A stretch of DNA of 37,339 bases from an uncultured Bacilli bacterium (GTDB lineage Bacteria; Bacillota_I; Bacilli_A; RF39; UBA660). The position numbers and the translations under genes are program-made. The DNA lies in NCBI GenBank assembly GCA_934130375.1, contig CAKOXW010000006.1, positions 1 through 37,339 on the forward strand, in the 5' to 3' direction. The notes beneath the pieces were generated by a model, which saw only the letters and a program-made list of their open reading frames with translations, made no database searches and had not been told where the DNA came from. Shown one piece after another: positions 15,761 to 22,875 of the stretch; position 1 is the first letter of the stretch; every line of letters starts with the position of its first letter.

Positions 15761-15845
15761 TGTAGGTAAACCTAGTTATTGTCCTTATTACCGTATCGAG
15801 TATGTGTATAGACCGCAGTGAGGTGCAAATCCTCGGCCTACACCA
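15761..15845 (+). other. tRNA-like sequence with encoded CCA, possibly degenerate
   Basis: The 3' end looks like a tRNA: GAGG-TGCAAAT-CCTC gives a T arm with an altered loop (TGCAAAT, not TTCAAAT), followed by GGCCTAC-A-CCA. TGTAGGT at 15761 can pair with GCCTACA. The 5' part lacks a recognisable D arm with GG, so this is not a normal tRNA. It lies 155 nt downstream of tRNA-Trp. Options are a tRNA remnant, a tRNA mimic, or the trace of an old att site. Confidence 0.4.
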
Positions 15846-15890
15846 ATTTAATATTAAAATCCTATATATTTAAAAATGTATAGGTTTATA

Positions 15891-15926
15891 AAGACTTAGA
15901 TTTTAATAGAATTTAAGTCTTTTTTA
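15891..15926 (+). terminator. Terminator after the tRNA and tRNA-like region
   Basis: AAGACTTA (15891-15898) pairs with TAAGTCTT (15914-15921), followed by T residues. A second hairpin (CCTATA ... TATAGG, about 15861-15884) lies just before it. Confidence 0.8.
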
Positions 15927-16052
15927 TATTGTTAAAAGTCATATATTCATTTTTTAAATATTTAGAAAGTTTTACCACTTTTTCAAATAAACGGCTCGTA
16001 TCTTTTGTAAAAGTCATATATTATATATTTTATGGTAAGGAGGTGTCATAAA

Positions 16053-16280
16053 GTGAAAGAAGATATTGCAAAGAATGTTTTTGCTAATATATGCTGTGAT
16101 TTTAAAGATGTATTACTTGTCGGCATAGAAGAATGCAAAGAGCAATTTCCTTATTCTATTGCTTGTATAGATTTTATATATAATCTAAAAGAACAAGGAA
16201 TAAACGCATCATTAAATAGTTTTAGTGAAAATATAAGATGTGAGTTATACGAAGAATGCAAAAGATATTTAGTAAGGTAG
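16053..16280 (+). CDS. 75-aa small cysteine-containing protein preceding the resolvase
   Basis: The peptide starts MKEDIAKNVFANICCDFKDV and contains ECKEQFPYSIACIDF and ECKRYLVR: five cysteines in 75 residues. GTG 16053 is chosen because AAGGAGGTG (16037-16045) lies eight bases before it; the upstream ATG at 16032 overlaps that site. It ends six bases before the resolvase start, so the two form an operon. No family is recognised. A resolvase accessory or element maintenance factor is the likeliest guess from position. Confidence 0.55.
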   Translation: MKEDIAKNVFANICCDFKDVLLVGIEECKEQFPYSIACIDFIYNLKEQGINASLNSFSENIRCELYEECKRYLVR

Positions 16281-16286
16281 GTTTAT

Positions 16287-16889
16287 ATGAAAAGTAAAGT
16301 ATTTGGTTATGCTAGAGTTAGTAGTAAAGAACAAAATGAAGAAAGGCAGTTAGTAGCATTTAAGGATCATAGCATAGATGAAAGAGATATTTATATTGAT
16401 AAGCAAAGTGGGAAAGATTTTAATAGAGAGCAATATAACACTCTAAAACACATATTAAGAGAAAATGATTTATTAGTTATTAAGTCAATAGATAGACTTG
16501 GTCGTAATTATGAAATGATAATTAACGAGTGGAAAGACATAACTAAAAATATTAAAGCAGATATAGTTGTAATAGATATGCCTTTATTAGATACTAGGCA
16601 AAATAAAGATTTGTTAGGAACATTTATTAGTGATTTAGTATTACAAGTTTTAGGTTATGTGGCAGAGCAAGAAAGAGCATTTATTAAACAAAGGCAAAAG
16701 GAAGGTATAAATGTTGCTAAAAATAATGGTATTAAATTTGGAAGACCTAAAATAGAAAAACCACAAAACTTTGATGTTGTGGTTAATCAATGGAAAAATA
16801 AAGAAATTAAAAGTAAAGAAGCAATGGATTTACTAGGACTTAAACCTAATACTTTTTATAATATGGTTAGTTCTTATAATCGGATATAA
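16287..16889 (+). CDS. Small serine resolvase/invertase
   Basis: A 200-aa protein of the Tn3-resolvase/Hin size class. The catalytic motif is YARVSSKEQN (Ser12), followed by DKQSGKDFNREQY, LLVIKSIDRLGRNYEMI with the catalytic arginines, the long E helix (LVLQVLGYVAEQERAFIKQRQKEGI) and a C-terminal helix-turn-helix (SKEAMDLLGLKPNTFYNMV). All conserved residues are present, so it should be active. With an HUH Rep in the same element it may resolve multimers of a circular replicative form; inversion of a DNA segment is the alternative. It overlaps the converging zinc-finger gene by 23 bases. Confidence 0.9.
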   Translation: MKSKVFGYARVSSKEQNEERQLVAFKDHSIDERDIYIDKQSGKDFNREQYNTLKHILRENDLLVIKSIDRLGRNYEMIINEWKDITKNIKADIVVIDMPLLDTRQNKDLLGTFISDLVLQVLGYVAEQERAFIKQRQKEGINVAKNNGIKFGRPKIEKPQNFDVVVNQWKNKEIKSKEAMDLLGLKPNTFYNMVSSYNRI

Positions 16890-17751
16890 GTTGTTCTAAT
16901 TTCTTTATGTCATTTTTAGTTATGTCTAAATTCTGTTTACATTTGCTTGTGATTTCGTTTTCTACAATTTCTTTAAATTCCCCAATAAATTTAATACTTT
17001 CTTCATCGTTTCTTTTCCTATATTTGCTTAAAAAATTGTCAGTTAATCTTCTTATTCTTTTATACTGTTTACTTTTCTCTAATGTTTTTATGGCATCGCA
17101 GCAGGTAGATTGTTCTTCACATACAATTCTTGGTCTATCACAAAATTCTTTGTTTACTACTGTTGTAAGATAATATTTTTGGCATAAATTTCTTTGACAT
17201 TTTTTTATATAAAATAAATTGTTTGAATTAAATATGCAATTCAGTATTATATACAATAGTTCTTTATCATTTTTATATATTCCTTTTTTACATAGAAATA
17301 AATTATTTTCTTTTAGAGGTTCTAAATTATCACTATTAAATAATTTTTTTGGTTTTAATTTTGGTTTAATATCATATAAGTCTGCATTGTCAAAATTAAG
17401 TGTTTTAATTTTTTTATTGTCTCTAATATTAACAGATATTGAACTATCATCATTTAACTTTATAGGGCTTTTTTTAATAGTTTGCGTTAAAGTATTTATT
17501 TCTATATTATTAGCACACATATAGGCAAACCAAGTTTGTTTATTTATCGTACCTTCATACTTTTTAATATTATTTATTTTTTGAGAATAGTTATATATTC
17601 TATCTAATTCCTCTATATCTTCTTTATTTAAAGTGTCAAAAAATTTTGATATTTCATATTTTTTTGCATTTCCAATAGCAATTAAAGGCTGTAATTTTTT
17701 GTCATCAGAACTAATATTTTCTATATATTCAATTAAATTTTCAATTTTCAT
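16867..17751 (-). CDS. Zinc-finger protein resembling DUF6076
   Basis: The product is 294 aa. The C-terminal half has CQRNLCQKYYLTTVVNKEFC, then DRPRIVC and STCCDAIKTLEK. This is a Cys-rich pattern (C-x4-C-x2-Y...C-DR...C...C) like the zinc knuckle of DUF6076 proteins, in which a CxxC-type finger is followed by YCDR and TC. The N-terminal half is helical and polar without a clear motif. GGAG lies nine bases before ATG 17751 on the minus strand. It is divergent from the dead-recombinase pair and convergent with the resolvase. DUF6076-type proteins are frequent in Firmicute mobile elements; their role is unknown. A nucleic-acid-binding regulator is a reasonable guess. Confidence 0.5.
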   Translation of the reverse strand: MKIENLIEYIENISSDDKKLQPLIAIGNAKKYEISKFFDTLNKEDIEELDRIYNYSQKINNIKKYEGTINKQTWFAYMCANNIEINTLTQTIKKSPIKLNDDSSISVNIRDNKKIKTLNFDNADLYDIKPKLKPKKLFNSDNLEPLKENNLFLCKKGIYKNDKELLYIILNCIFNSNNLFYIKKCQRNLCQKYYLTTVVNKEFCDRPRIVCEEQSTCCDAIKTLEKSKQYKRIRRLTDNFLSKYRKRNDEESIKFIGEFKEIVENEITSKCKQNLDITKNDIKKLEQLISDYKN

Positions 17752-17927
17752 AATTGTATTTCTCCTTTATTTATAATGTGTCGACCACTTTTTAAAAAAA
17801 TAATTTTTCTTCTTAGGGATTATTTTATCACAGAATACTTTAAAATGGAATTAGTCAAAGGGAAATTATTTAAAATATTTGAAGTCGACTAATAATAATT
17901 CCTTTTGATGAAAGGAGAAAGTATAAA

Positions 17928-18374
17928 ATGAAAAAAAACAATAATGAAAGTCAAAAAAAAGTTGTAATCTATGCTTTATATAATGAAGAATATGATGATT
18001 ATTATAATGATTATAGTGATTTATTAAGTGAAGATATAGATAAAGAGAGAGAAATTAAAAGATATTGTGAAGATAATAATTACAAGATTATAGACACATT
18101 TAGAAGTAATAAATCTGATTATATATCATATAAATTTAAATGCCTTTTGGATGTTATATATAAATATCAGACTATTCATTGTCCTGATTCATACATTCCA
18201 AAAGTTGATAAAATTTTAATTTATGACATATATGATTTATGCAGTAATGCTAATGAATTTAATGTGATATTTGAAATGTTTGATTTCGATCATATAGAAA
18301 TAGAAACCATTAACCAAGGTAAAATTTTAAAAAATTCATTTAAAGAATTGGAGGTAAAAGAAAATGAAAAATAA
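17928..18374 (+). CDS. Catalytically dead serine-recombinase-fold protein A
   Basis: A 148-aa protein that keeps the outline of a resolvase N-terminal domain: KKVVIYALYNEEYDDYYNDY, then EIKRYCEDNNYKIIDTF, VDKILIYDIYDLCSNANEF and DFDHIEIETINQGKIL. The active motif Y-x-R-x-S reads YALYN, so both Arg and the nucleophilic Ser are lost. The catalytic arginines of the SRxxR helix (K-D-L-S-R-M-G-R in the integrase at 19042) are absent too. It ends after about 135 residues with no DNA-binding domain. It shares fold, the EIETINQG motif and 28 identical bases with the next gene. AAAGGAGAAAG precedes ATG 17928. A structural partner or regulator of the integrase downstream is the leading idea. Confidence 0.6.
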   Translation: MKKNNNESQKKVVIYALYNEEYDDYYNDYSDLLSEDIDKEREIKRYCEDNNYKIIDTFRSNKSDYISYKFKCLLDVIYKYQTIHCPDSYIPKVDKILIYDIYDLCSNANEFNVIFEMFDFDHIEIETINQGKILKNSFKELEVKENEK

Positions 18375-18855
18375 CAAGTTAGAGGAAGTATCAAAGGGAA
18401 ATCCAGTTGCTTTATATATTAGGTATGAAGAAGGAAATTTAAATGAGATGATGAAAAAGGTAGAAATTTTAGAAAAATACTGTAAAGAAAAAAATTACAG
18501 TATTATTAAAAAGTATTTTGATATATCTGGTTATACATGTCATTACTTTACGAACAATATGAGAAATATTTTAAAAAATGTAGAGGGCTGTGATTATAAT
18601 AAACTAATTGTTTGTGATATTAACGAATTAGATGAATATATGAACAAGGTAATTGCAATACATTCAATATTTGAAGATTATGATATAGAAATAGAAACCA
18701 TTAACCAAGGAGTATTTGGAAAAGACTTTTTATTAGGTGGATATTATTTTGAGAATGTTTTGAATAAAAGAGAATTATATGAACCTAGAATTGTGTATGA
18801 AGATAATGGTGAAGTTGTGGACAGAACAGAAAGACCTATAAGCATTATAGATTAA
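18364..18855 (+). CDS. Catalytically dead serine-recombinase-fold protein B
   Basis: This 163-aa paralogue of the preceding protein overlaps it by 11 bases, with GGAGG just upstream. It starts NPVALYIRYEEGNLNEMMKK, strikingly like the integrase NVALYIRLSREDGDN, but the nucleophile position is Glu22 (YIRYE for YIRLS). LIVCDINELDEYMNKVIAI replaces IITKDLSRMGRDYISMGEY, so the catalytic arginines are lost. EIETINQGVFG follows, then a tail of about 50 residues unlike protein A (ENVLNKRELYEPRIVYEDNG). There is no recombinase or zinc domain. Retention of the fold in two adjacent genes without catalysis, upstream of an intact integrase, argues for a selected accessory role. Confidence 0.6.
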   Translation: MKNNKLEEVSKGNPVALYIRYEEGNLNEMMKKVEILEKYCKEKNYSIIKKYFDISGYTCHYFTNNMRNILKNVEGCDYNKLIVCDINELDEYMNKVIAIHSIFEDYDIEIETINQGVFGKDFLLGGYYFENVLNKRELYEPRIVYEDNGEVVDRTERPISIID

Positions 18856-18887
18856 AGTAAATCATAAAGTTAATTAGGTGGTTCATA

Positions 18888-18992
18888 ATGAAAATTGTTA
18901 ATGTTTTCAATGAAAATGGAAAGACACTTCAACAAATAATGGAGGAATTTTTGATAGACTATTGTTTAGAGATTGGTTCTTTTAGTAAATAA
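18888..18992 (+). CDS. 34-aa microprotein preceding the integrase
   Basis: The frame reads MKIVNVFNENGKTLQQIMEE, then FLIDYCLEIGSFSK. AGGTGG lies about eight bases before the ATG. Short proteins of this MKI..(V/I)(F/Y)N..GKTLQ(E/Q)IMEEF type are, as far as I recall, common beside serine recombinases in Firmicute conjugative elements. It is therefore a candidate directionality or regulatory factor of the recombinase 50 bases downstream. Confidence 0.6.
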   Translation: MKIVNVFNENGKTLQQIMEEFLIDYCLEIGSFSK

Positions 18993-19041
18993 TACTATAA
19001 TAATATTTGTTAATGTTTCCTACCAAGAAAGGAGTTAAAGT

Positions 19042-20601
19042 ATGAAAGGTAAGACATTTAATGTTGCTCTTTATATTAGACTATCTCGTGAAGATGGAGA
19101 TAATATGGAAAGCGAAAGTATCACAAATCAAAGAGACTTACTACAAATGTTCTTAGAAAAGACAGAAGAAAAACTAATATACATTGACGAATATGTTGAT
19201 GATGGTGTTAGTGGTTCTACTTTTGACAGACCTTCTTGGAAAAGGCTAATTGCAGATATTGATAGTGGTAAAGTAAATACTATTATAACCAAAGATTTAT
19301 CTCGTATGGGTAGAGATTATATCTCTATGGGGGAATATATCGAAAGAATATTCCCCGAACGAGGTATAAGATATATTGCTATAAATGATGATATAGATAC
19401 CCTTTACGAAACACCTGGATTAGAGTTTTTACAATTTAAGTTAATGTTTAATGATTATTATTTAAAAGATACATCTAAGAAGATTAGAAAAATTGTAAAA
19501 GCAAAGAAAGAAAAAGGACAATTTTTAGGGTGGAAAGCAGTATATGGCTATAAAAAAGACCCAAACGATAAGCATAAAATAATTATTGACGAGGAAGTAA
19601 GACCAATTATTGAAAGAATGTTTAATTTAGCGTTAGAGGGTAAAAGCCCAAGACAAATAGCAAATATATTTTCTGATGAACATATACCTACACCAAGTGT
19701 ATATGCTAATCTTAACAGAGGTATGAGGTCAACTGCTTATGAATTATGGTGCCCTAGAACTGTTGAAGAAATGCTTATAAATCAAACTTACATTGGTAAT
19801 TTAACCCAAGGTAAAAGAAAAAAGTTAGGTTATAAATCTAAAAAAGAAATTAGAACACCAAAAGAAGAATGGATAATTGTAGAAAATACCCACGAAGCAA
19901 TAATTGATAAAAAAGTATTTTATACAGTTCAAGACTTATTAAAGAAAAATAAAAATAAGACCAATAACAATATACAATTACTTTCTGGCTTTATGGTATG
20001 TAAAGAATGCGGACACGCAATAGGAATAAATAAAAGTAGCGATGGTAAAAGAAAATATTGTTGTTGTACTTATTATACTTCACATTCTAAATATGGCTTA
20101 TGTACTCCGCATACTTGCAATTATGATAAATTAGAAAATGCTATTTTAGAAGAAATTAAAGATATGTGTAATCAATATGTTGATAATGCTACATTTAAAG
20201 ATAAAGTTGATGAGGCGAAGAAAAAGAATGATATTAAAGCAAAAATACAAAAAGATATTAGCACATTAGACAGAAAAATTAGTTGTAATCTATCATATAT
20301 AGATAAAATTTATGAAGATAAATTAAATGGCAATATTGATATGGAAATGTTTAATAGACTAACTATTAAATATAAAGAAGAAATAGACATTTGGAAAAGT
20401 AAGAAAAATGAATTAGAAGAAGAACTTAATAATATTAGTGATGAAAGTAGCACAAAAGAAAAAGAAGAAACACTAAAAAAGATAAACGAATATTTATCTT
20501 TTGAAAAACCTAATAGAAATTTATTGGTTAATTTAATTGACAAAATAATTATTAGTGAAGATAAAACAGTGGAAATTCATTATAAATTTAAATTGGTATA
20601 A
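19042..20601 (+). CDS. Large serine recombinase, integrase of element 1
   Basis: A 519-aa recombinase: catalytic YIRLSRED (Ser15), YVDDGVSGSTFDRP, IITKDLSRMGRDYISMGEYI, recombinase domain with GWKAVYGYKKDP, and an intact zinc ribbon (VCKECGHAIG ... KYCCCTY). A long coiled-coil stretch (about 385-475, KKNDIKAKIQKDISTLDRKI) serves the subunit contacts that control integration versus excision. AAGGAG precedes the ATG. The stop lies two bases before a complete att-like site and 91 bp before the right border core, the usual place of an integrase gene. It should catalyse insertion into the substrate-binding-protein gene at the GGT core. Confidence 0.92.
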   Translation: MKGKTFNVALYIRLSREDGDNMESESITNQRDLLQMFLEKTEEKLIYIDEYVDDGVSGSTFDRPSWKRLIADIDSGKVNTIITKDLSRMGRDYISMGEYIERIFPERGIRYIAINDDIDTLYETPGLEFLQFKLMFNDYYLKDTSKKIRKIVKAKKEKGQFLGWKAVYGYKKDPNDKHKIIIDEEVRPIIERMFNLALEGKSPRQIANIFSDEHIPTPSVYANLNRGMRSTAYELWCPRTVEEMLINQTYIGNLTQGKRKKLGYKSKKEIRTPKEEWIIVENTHEAIIDKKVFYTVQDLLKKNKNKTNNNIQLLSGFMVCKECGHAIGINKSSDGKRKYCCCTYYTSHSKYGLCTPHTCNYDKLENAILEEIKDMCNQYVDNATFKDKVDEAKKKNDIKAKIQKDISTLDRKISCNLSYIDKIYEDKLNGNIDMEMFNRLTIKYKEEIDIWKSKKNELEEELNNISDESSTKEKEETLKKINEYLSFEKPNRNLLVNLIDKIIISEDKTVEIHYKFKLV

Positions 20602-20602
20602 T

Positions 20603-20650
20603 ATTATAAGTTTGATAACCGATAGGCTTTTCGGCATTAGAACTTATGAT
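20603..20650. other. Complete attP-like site inside the right end of element 1
   Basis: ATTATAAGTTTGATAACCGA-TA (20603-20624), GGC (20625-20627), then TTTTCGGCATTAGAACTTAT-GAT. This matches, arm for arm, the attP obtained by joining the two ends of the element (ATCATAAGTTTAGTATCCGA-TG, ACC, TTTTCGGCATTAAAACTTAT-GAT), but the central three bases are GGC instead of ACC. Confidence 0.7.
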
Positions 20651-20692
20651 ATTTTTTTAATAAGAAATTTATCATAAGTTTAGTATCCGATG
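20628..20692. mobile_element. 65-bp mini-remnant bounded by both element arms
   Basis: It begins with the left-type arm TTTTCGGCATTAGAACTTAT and ends with the right-type arm ATCATAAGTTTAGTATCCGA, with only about 20 bp between. It reads like a second copy of the element, inserted in tandem and reduced to its two ends. Confidence 0.55.
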
Positions 20693-20695
20693 ACC
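20671..20695. other. Right attachment junction of element 1
   Basis: Arm ATCATAAGTTTAGTATCCGA-TG followed by core ACC (20693-20695). The host gene resumes to the right (minus strand GGTAGAACTGGT). Confidence 0.75.
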
Positions 20696-21028
20696 AGTTC
20701 TACCACCAATAATTGTTTTCCCTTTTAAATCCTCAATCTTAAAATTATCGTTCTTTTCTCTAGATACTAAGAAAGAACCATCTTTTTTAGTAAGTTGTGC
20801 AAAAGTTTTTAAATAATCTGCTTCACCACTCTGATAAACATATATAGTTGCCTCAGGTCCACAAAAACCAATTTCAACATCTCCTGATAATACCGCAGCA
20901 GTAACCTTATCCGCACCAGGTGTCAATATAAGTTCTATATCAATACCCTCATCTTTAAAATATCCTTCACTTATCGCAGCATATTGTGGGGCATAAAAAA
21001 TACTATGAGTAACTTCTGCTACCATCAC
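20693..21028 (-). pseudogene. Fragment (5' side) of an ABC-transporter substrate-binding protein gene
   Basis: On the minus strand the frame encodes MVAEVTHSIFYAPQYAAISE, GYFKDEGIDIELILTPGADK, then AAVLSGDVEIGFCGPEATIY and IEDLKGKTIIGGRT. This is the N-terminal lobe of an SsuA/NMT1-type solute-binding protein, of the kind that binds sulfonates, nitrate or thiamine precursors. Past GGRTG the frame runs into element 1 and stops at 20672. The signal peptide or lipobox that should precede VAEVTHS is missing; instead the 3' end of another serine recombinase overlaps this spot. The gene is thus broken on both sides. The remaining middle part is at 9609-9770. Confidence 0.82.
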
Positions 21029-22721
21029 CTCGTGGACACATTGCTGTATTAGAACTGCCTATATAATTTATATAGACATTATCTCCATCTGATTCAACAG
21101 AACTTACTAATAATTTAATCATAATTCGTTTATCAACAATATCTAATGTATCAAACGAACTCATATATTTATCTATCATATCTAATGCAAGTGAAGCAAT
21201 TTCTCTTTGATCAGTTTCTTGACTTACTTCTTTTGTTAATTCTGCAATTCTTTTTTCCATTTCAATATTTTTGGATTTTAAATCTTTCACTTGCAATGCT
21301 ACATCATTAATTAAATCAACGTCAATAATTGCCATTCTATCAATCAATGATTCAATTTTCATTTTGTTTCTAGTTAGAGTAGCATTTAATGTTTGCAATT
21401 CATTTTGTTTTTTTGTAGTTTCTTTTTCTTTACCATCAGCAATTAATTTTAATCTTTTCATAAAATCGCTTGTTGGTAATGTTAATTCTTTAATCTTTTG
21501 TATAACTAATTTGTCGGTTTCTATACCATTTATATTTTTACATTTGCATAATTGTTTTCGACTTTTATCTTTTAGTTCACAAAGATAAGTAAAGTTTCTT
21601 TCCCCATTAGGTGCTATTGAATTTCGTAGTCTTGGTCGCATATAACTTCCACAGTGTTTACATCTAATAATACCAGATAATATCGAAGTATTTTGTTGTG
21701 GTGTTCTACATCGTTTATCTTTGTTATTTTCTATTAAATTCCATACTTGAATAAATTGCTCACTTGAGATGATTCCTTGATGTTTTCCAACAGCTACAAT
21801 CCATTCTGAAATATCTTTATAAGACTTTGTTTTTCCAATCATTTCTTCTCGTTTATTATAAGCAATCAATCCGTGTTTACCATCACATTTTATTTCTTCA
21901 TTTTCATATATTGTAACATTCATTTTTTCAAAGAACTGTTTAATCTTCTCATCAGCTATTGCATATACAGGATTTTTAAGAATTGTTATTAATGAAAATC
22001 TTGTAAAATTATTTCCATTTCTTGTTTTAATTCCCTGTTGTAATAGATATGATTCTAATTTTCCTAATCCTTTTAATTCACTCATTTTATTCCATATAAG
22101 TTTAATTATTTCAGCTTCTTCAGGTATCACTTCAAGTTTATATAAACTTCTTTTTTTACCATCGATTGATAGATTTTCAATCTTTTGTGATTTATATCCA
22201 AGAGGTGTATTACCACCAAGCCATCTTCCTGTTTTAGCAAGTTCATACATATTATCTCTTATTCTTTCTGCTATTGTATCTCTTTCAAGTTGAGCAAATA
22301 CAGATGATATCATAAGCATTGCAGAGCCCATTGGAGTAGAGGTATCAAAGTTTTCAGTTACTGATATAAAATCAACATTGTATTTTAAAAATTCATTCTT
22401 AAGATTGCAAAAGTCTGCAACATTACGACTAATTCTATCTAGTCTATAAACAATAACACATTTAATTTTTTTATTTCGTATATCTTTCATCATTTCTTGA
22501 AACTGTGGTCTATTAGTGTTGTATCCAGTAAAACCTTCATCCTGATATACTTTAATATTATTCTCATCAATATTATATTTATTTATTAATTGATTTTTAC
22601 ATAATTCTATTTGATTTTCTATGCTTTCGCCTTTACCTGTAAATTTTGATTTTCTACTATATATAGCATAAAAGGTGTCATCATTATTATTTTTATTTTG
22701 ATTTAATACTTTGACTTCCAT
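21003..22721 (-). CDS. Large serine recombinase, integrase of element 2
   Basis: A 572-aa recombinase: catalytic YAIYSRKS (Ser25), EGFTGYNTNRPQF, VIVYRLDRISRNVADF, AQLERDTIAERIRDNM, GGNTPLGYKS, zinc ribbon (IRCKHCGSYMRPR ... CKCKN) and a coiled-coil region (about 440-510). The last residues (CPRGDGSRSYS) are encoded by bases that, read in the other frame of the same strand, also encode VMVAEVTHS of the disrupted host gene. The recombinase frame therefore crosses the insertion point and ends in host sequence. AGGATG precedes the ATG. It is divergent from the 85-aa gene at 22876. It integrates element 2 independently of the element-1 enzyme, to which it is only distantly similar. Confidence 0.9.
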   Translation of the reverse strand: MEVKVLNQNKNNNDDTFYAIYSRKSKFTGKGESIENQIELCKNQLINKYNIDENNIKVYQDEGFTGYNTNRPQFQEMMKDIRNKKIKCVIVYRLDRISRNVADFCNLKNEFLKYNVDFISVTENFDTSTPMGSAMLMISSVFAQLERDTIAERIRDNMYELAKTGRWLGGNTPLGYKSQKIENLSIDGKKRSLYKLEVIPEEAEIIKLIWNKMSELKGLGKLESYLLQQGIKTRNGNNFTRFSLITILKNPVYAIADEKIKQFFEKMNVTIYENEEIKCDGKHGLIAYNKREEMIGKTKSYKDISEWIVAVGKHQGIISSEQFIQVWNLIENNKDKRCRTPQQNTSILSGIIRCKHCGSYMRPRLRNSIAPNGERNFTYLCELKDKSRKQLCKCKNINGIETDKLVIQKIKELTLPTSDFMKRLKLIADGKEKETTKKQNELQTLNATLTRNKMKIESLIDRMAIIDVDLINDVALQVKDLKSKNIEMEKRIAELTKEVSQETDQREIASLALDMIDKYMSSFDTLDIVDKRIMIKLLVSSVESDGDNVYINYIGSSNTAMCPRGDGSRSYS

Positions 22722-22848
22722 AATATCATCCTTTCTTTTTAAATATATGTACTACATTACATTAAACATTATATCACATTATGGTCGTTTATTCTATTAT
22801 ATAGATAAATTTAATCAAAATTAACTTGTTATATTTCATATTAAGAGT

Positions 22849-22873
22849 TAACATCATTAACGAGGTGATGTTA
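22849..22873 (+). promoter_or_regulatory. Hairpin covering the ribosome-binding site of the 85-aa gene
   Basis: TAACATCA (22849-22856) pairs with TGATGTTA (22866-22873). The Shine-Dalgarno GAGGTG (22862-22867) lies in the loop and upper stem, two to three bases before the end of the hairpin and just ahead of GTG 22876. It could be a translational switch or, as DNA, an operator. Confidence 0.45.
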
Positions 22874-22875
22874 TC

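Larger units (their letters stand above)
9768..20695. mobile_element. Mobile element 1: integrated serine-recombinase element with Rep and cargo
   Basis: The borders are set by the split substrate-binding-protein gene: ACC at 9768-9770 and ACC at 20693-20695 are the two copies of the crossover core. Inside both ends lie related arms: TTTTCGGCATTAAAACTTAT after the left core and ATCATAAGTTTAGTATCCGA before the right one. These are imperfect inverted copies (ATCATAAGTTT...CCGA), as expected of the two halves of a serine-integrase attP. The integrase gene ends 91 bp from the right border. Contents: HUH Rep, XRE regulator, DUF4268 protein, membrane protein, ADP-ribosylglycohydrolase, polytopic membrane protein, tRNA-Trp, resolvase, dead recombinase pair. 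There is no conjugation machinery, so it is an integrative replicon-like or mobilisable island. Confidence 0.85.

Noticed and set aside
15580..15765. Open frame of 61 codons beginning in the tRNA gene
   Set aside because: It starts inside the T arm of tRNA-Trp and reads GVRIPLSP, a typical artefact of tRNA 3' ends. A hydrophobic toxin-like peptide in its middle has no ribosome-binding site.
16907..17524. Two plus-strand open frames of 88 and 101 codons
   Set aside because: They lie opposite the zinc-finger gene, without ribosome-binding sites, and are rich in Leu/Ser/Phe as expected of an AT-rich complement.
17778..17890. Two GTCGAC palindromes near 17779 and 17883 as a resolution site for the small resolvase
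   Set aside because: Six-base palindromes about 100 bp apart without the inverted subsite pattern of a res site. Too weak to annotate.
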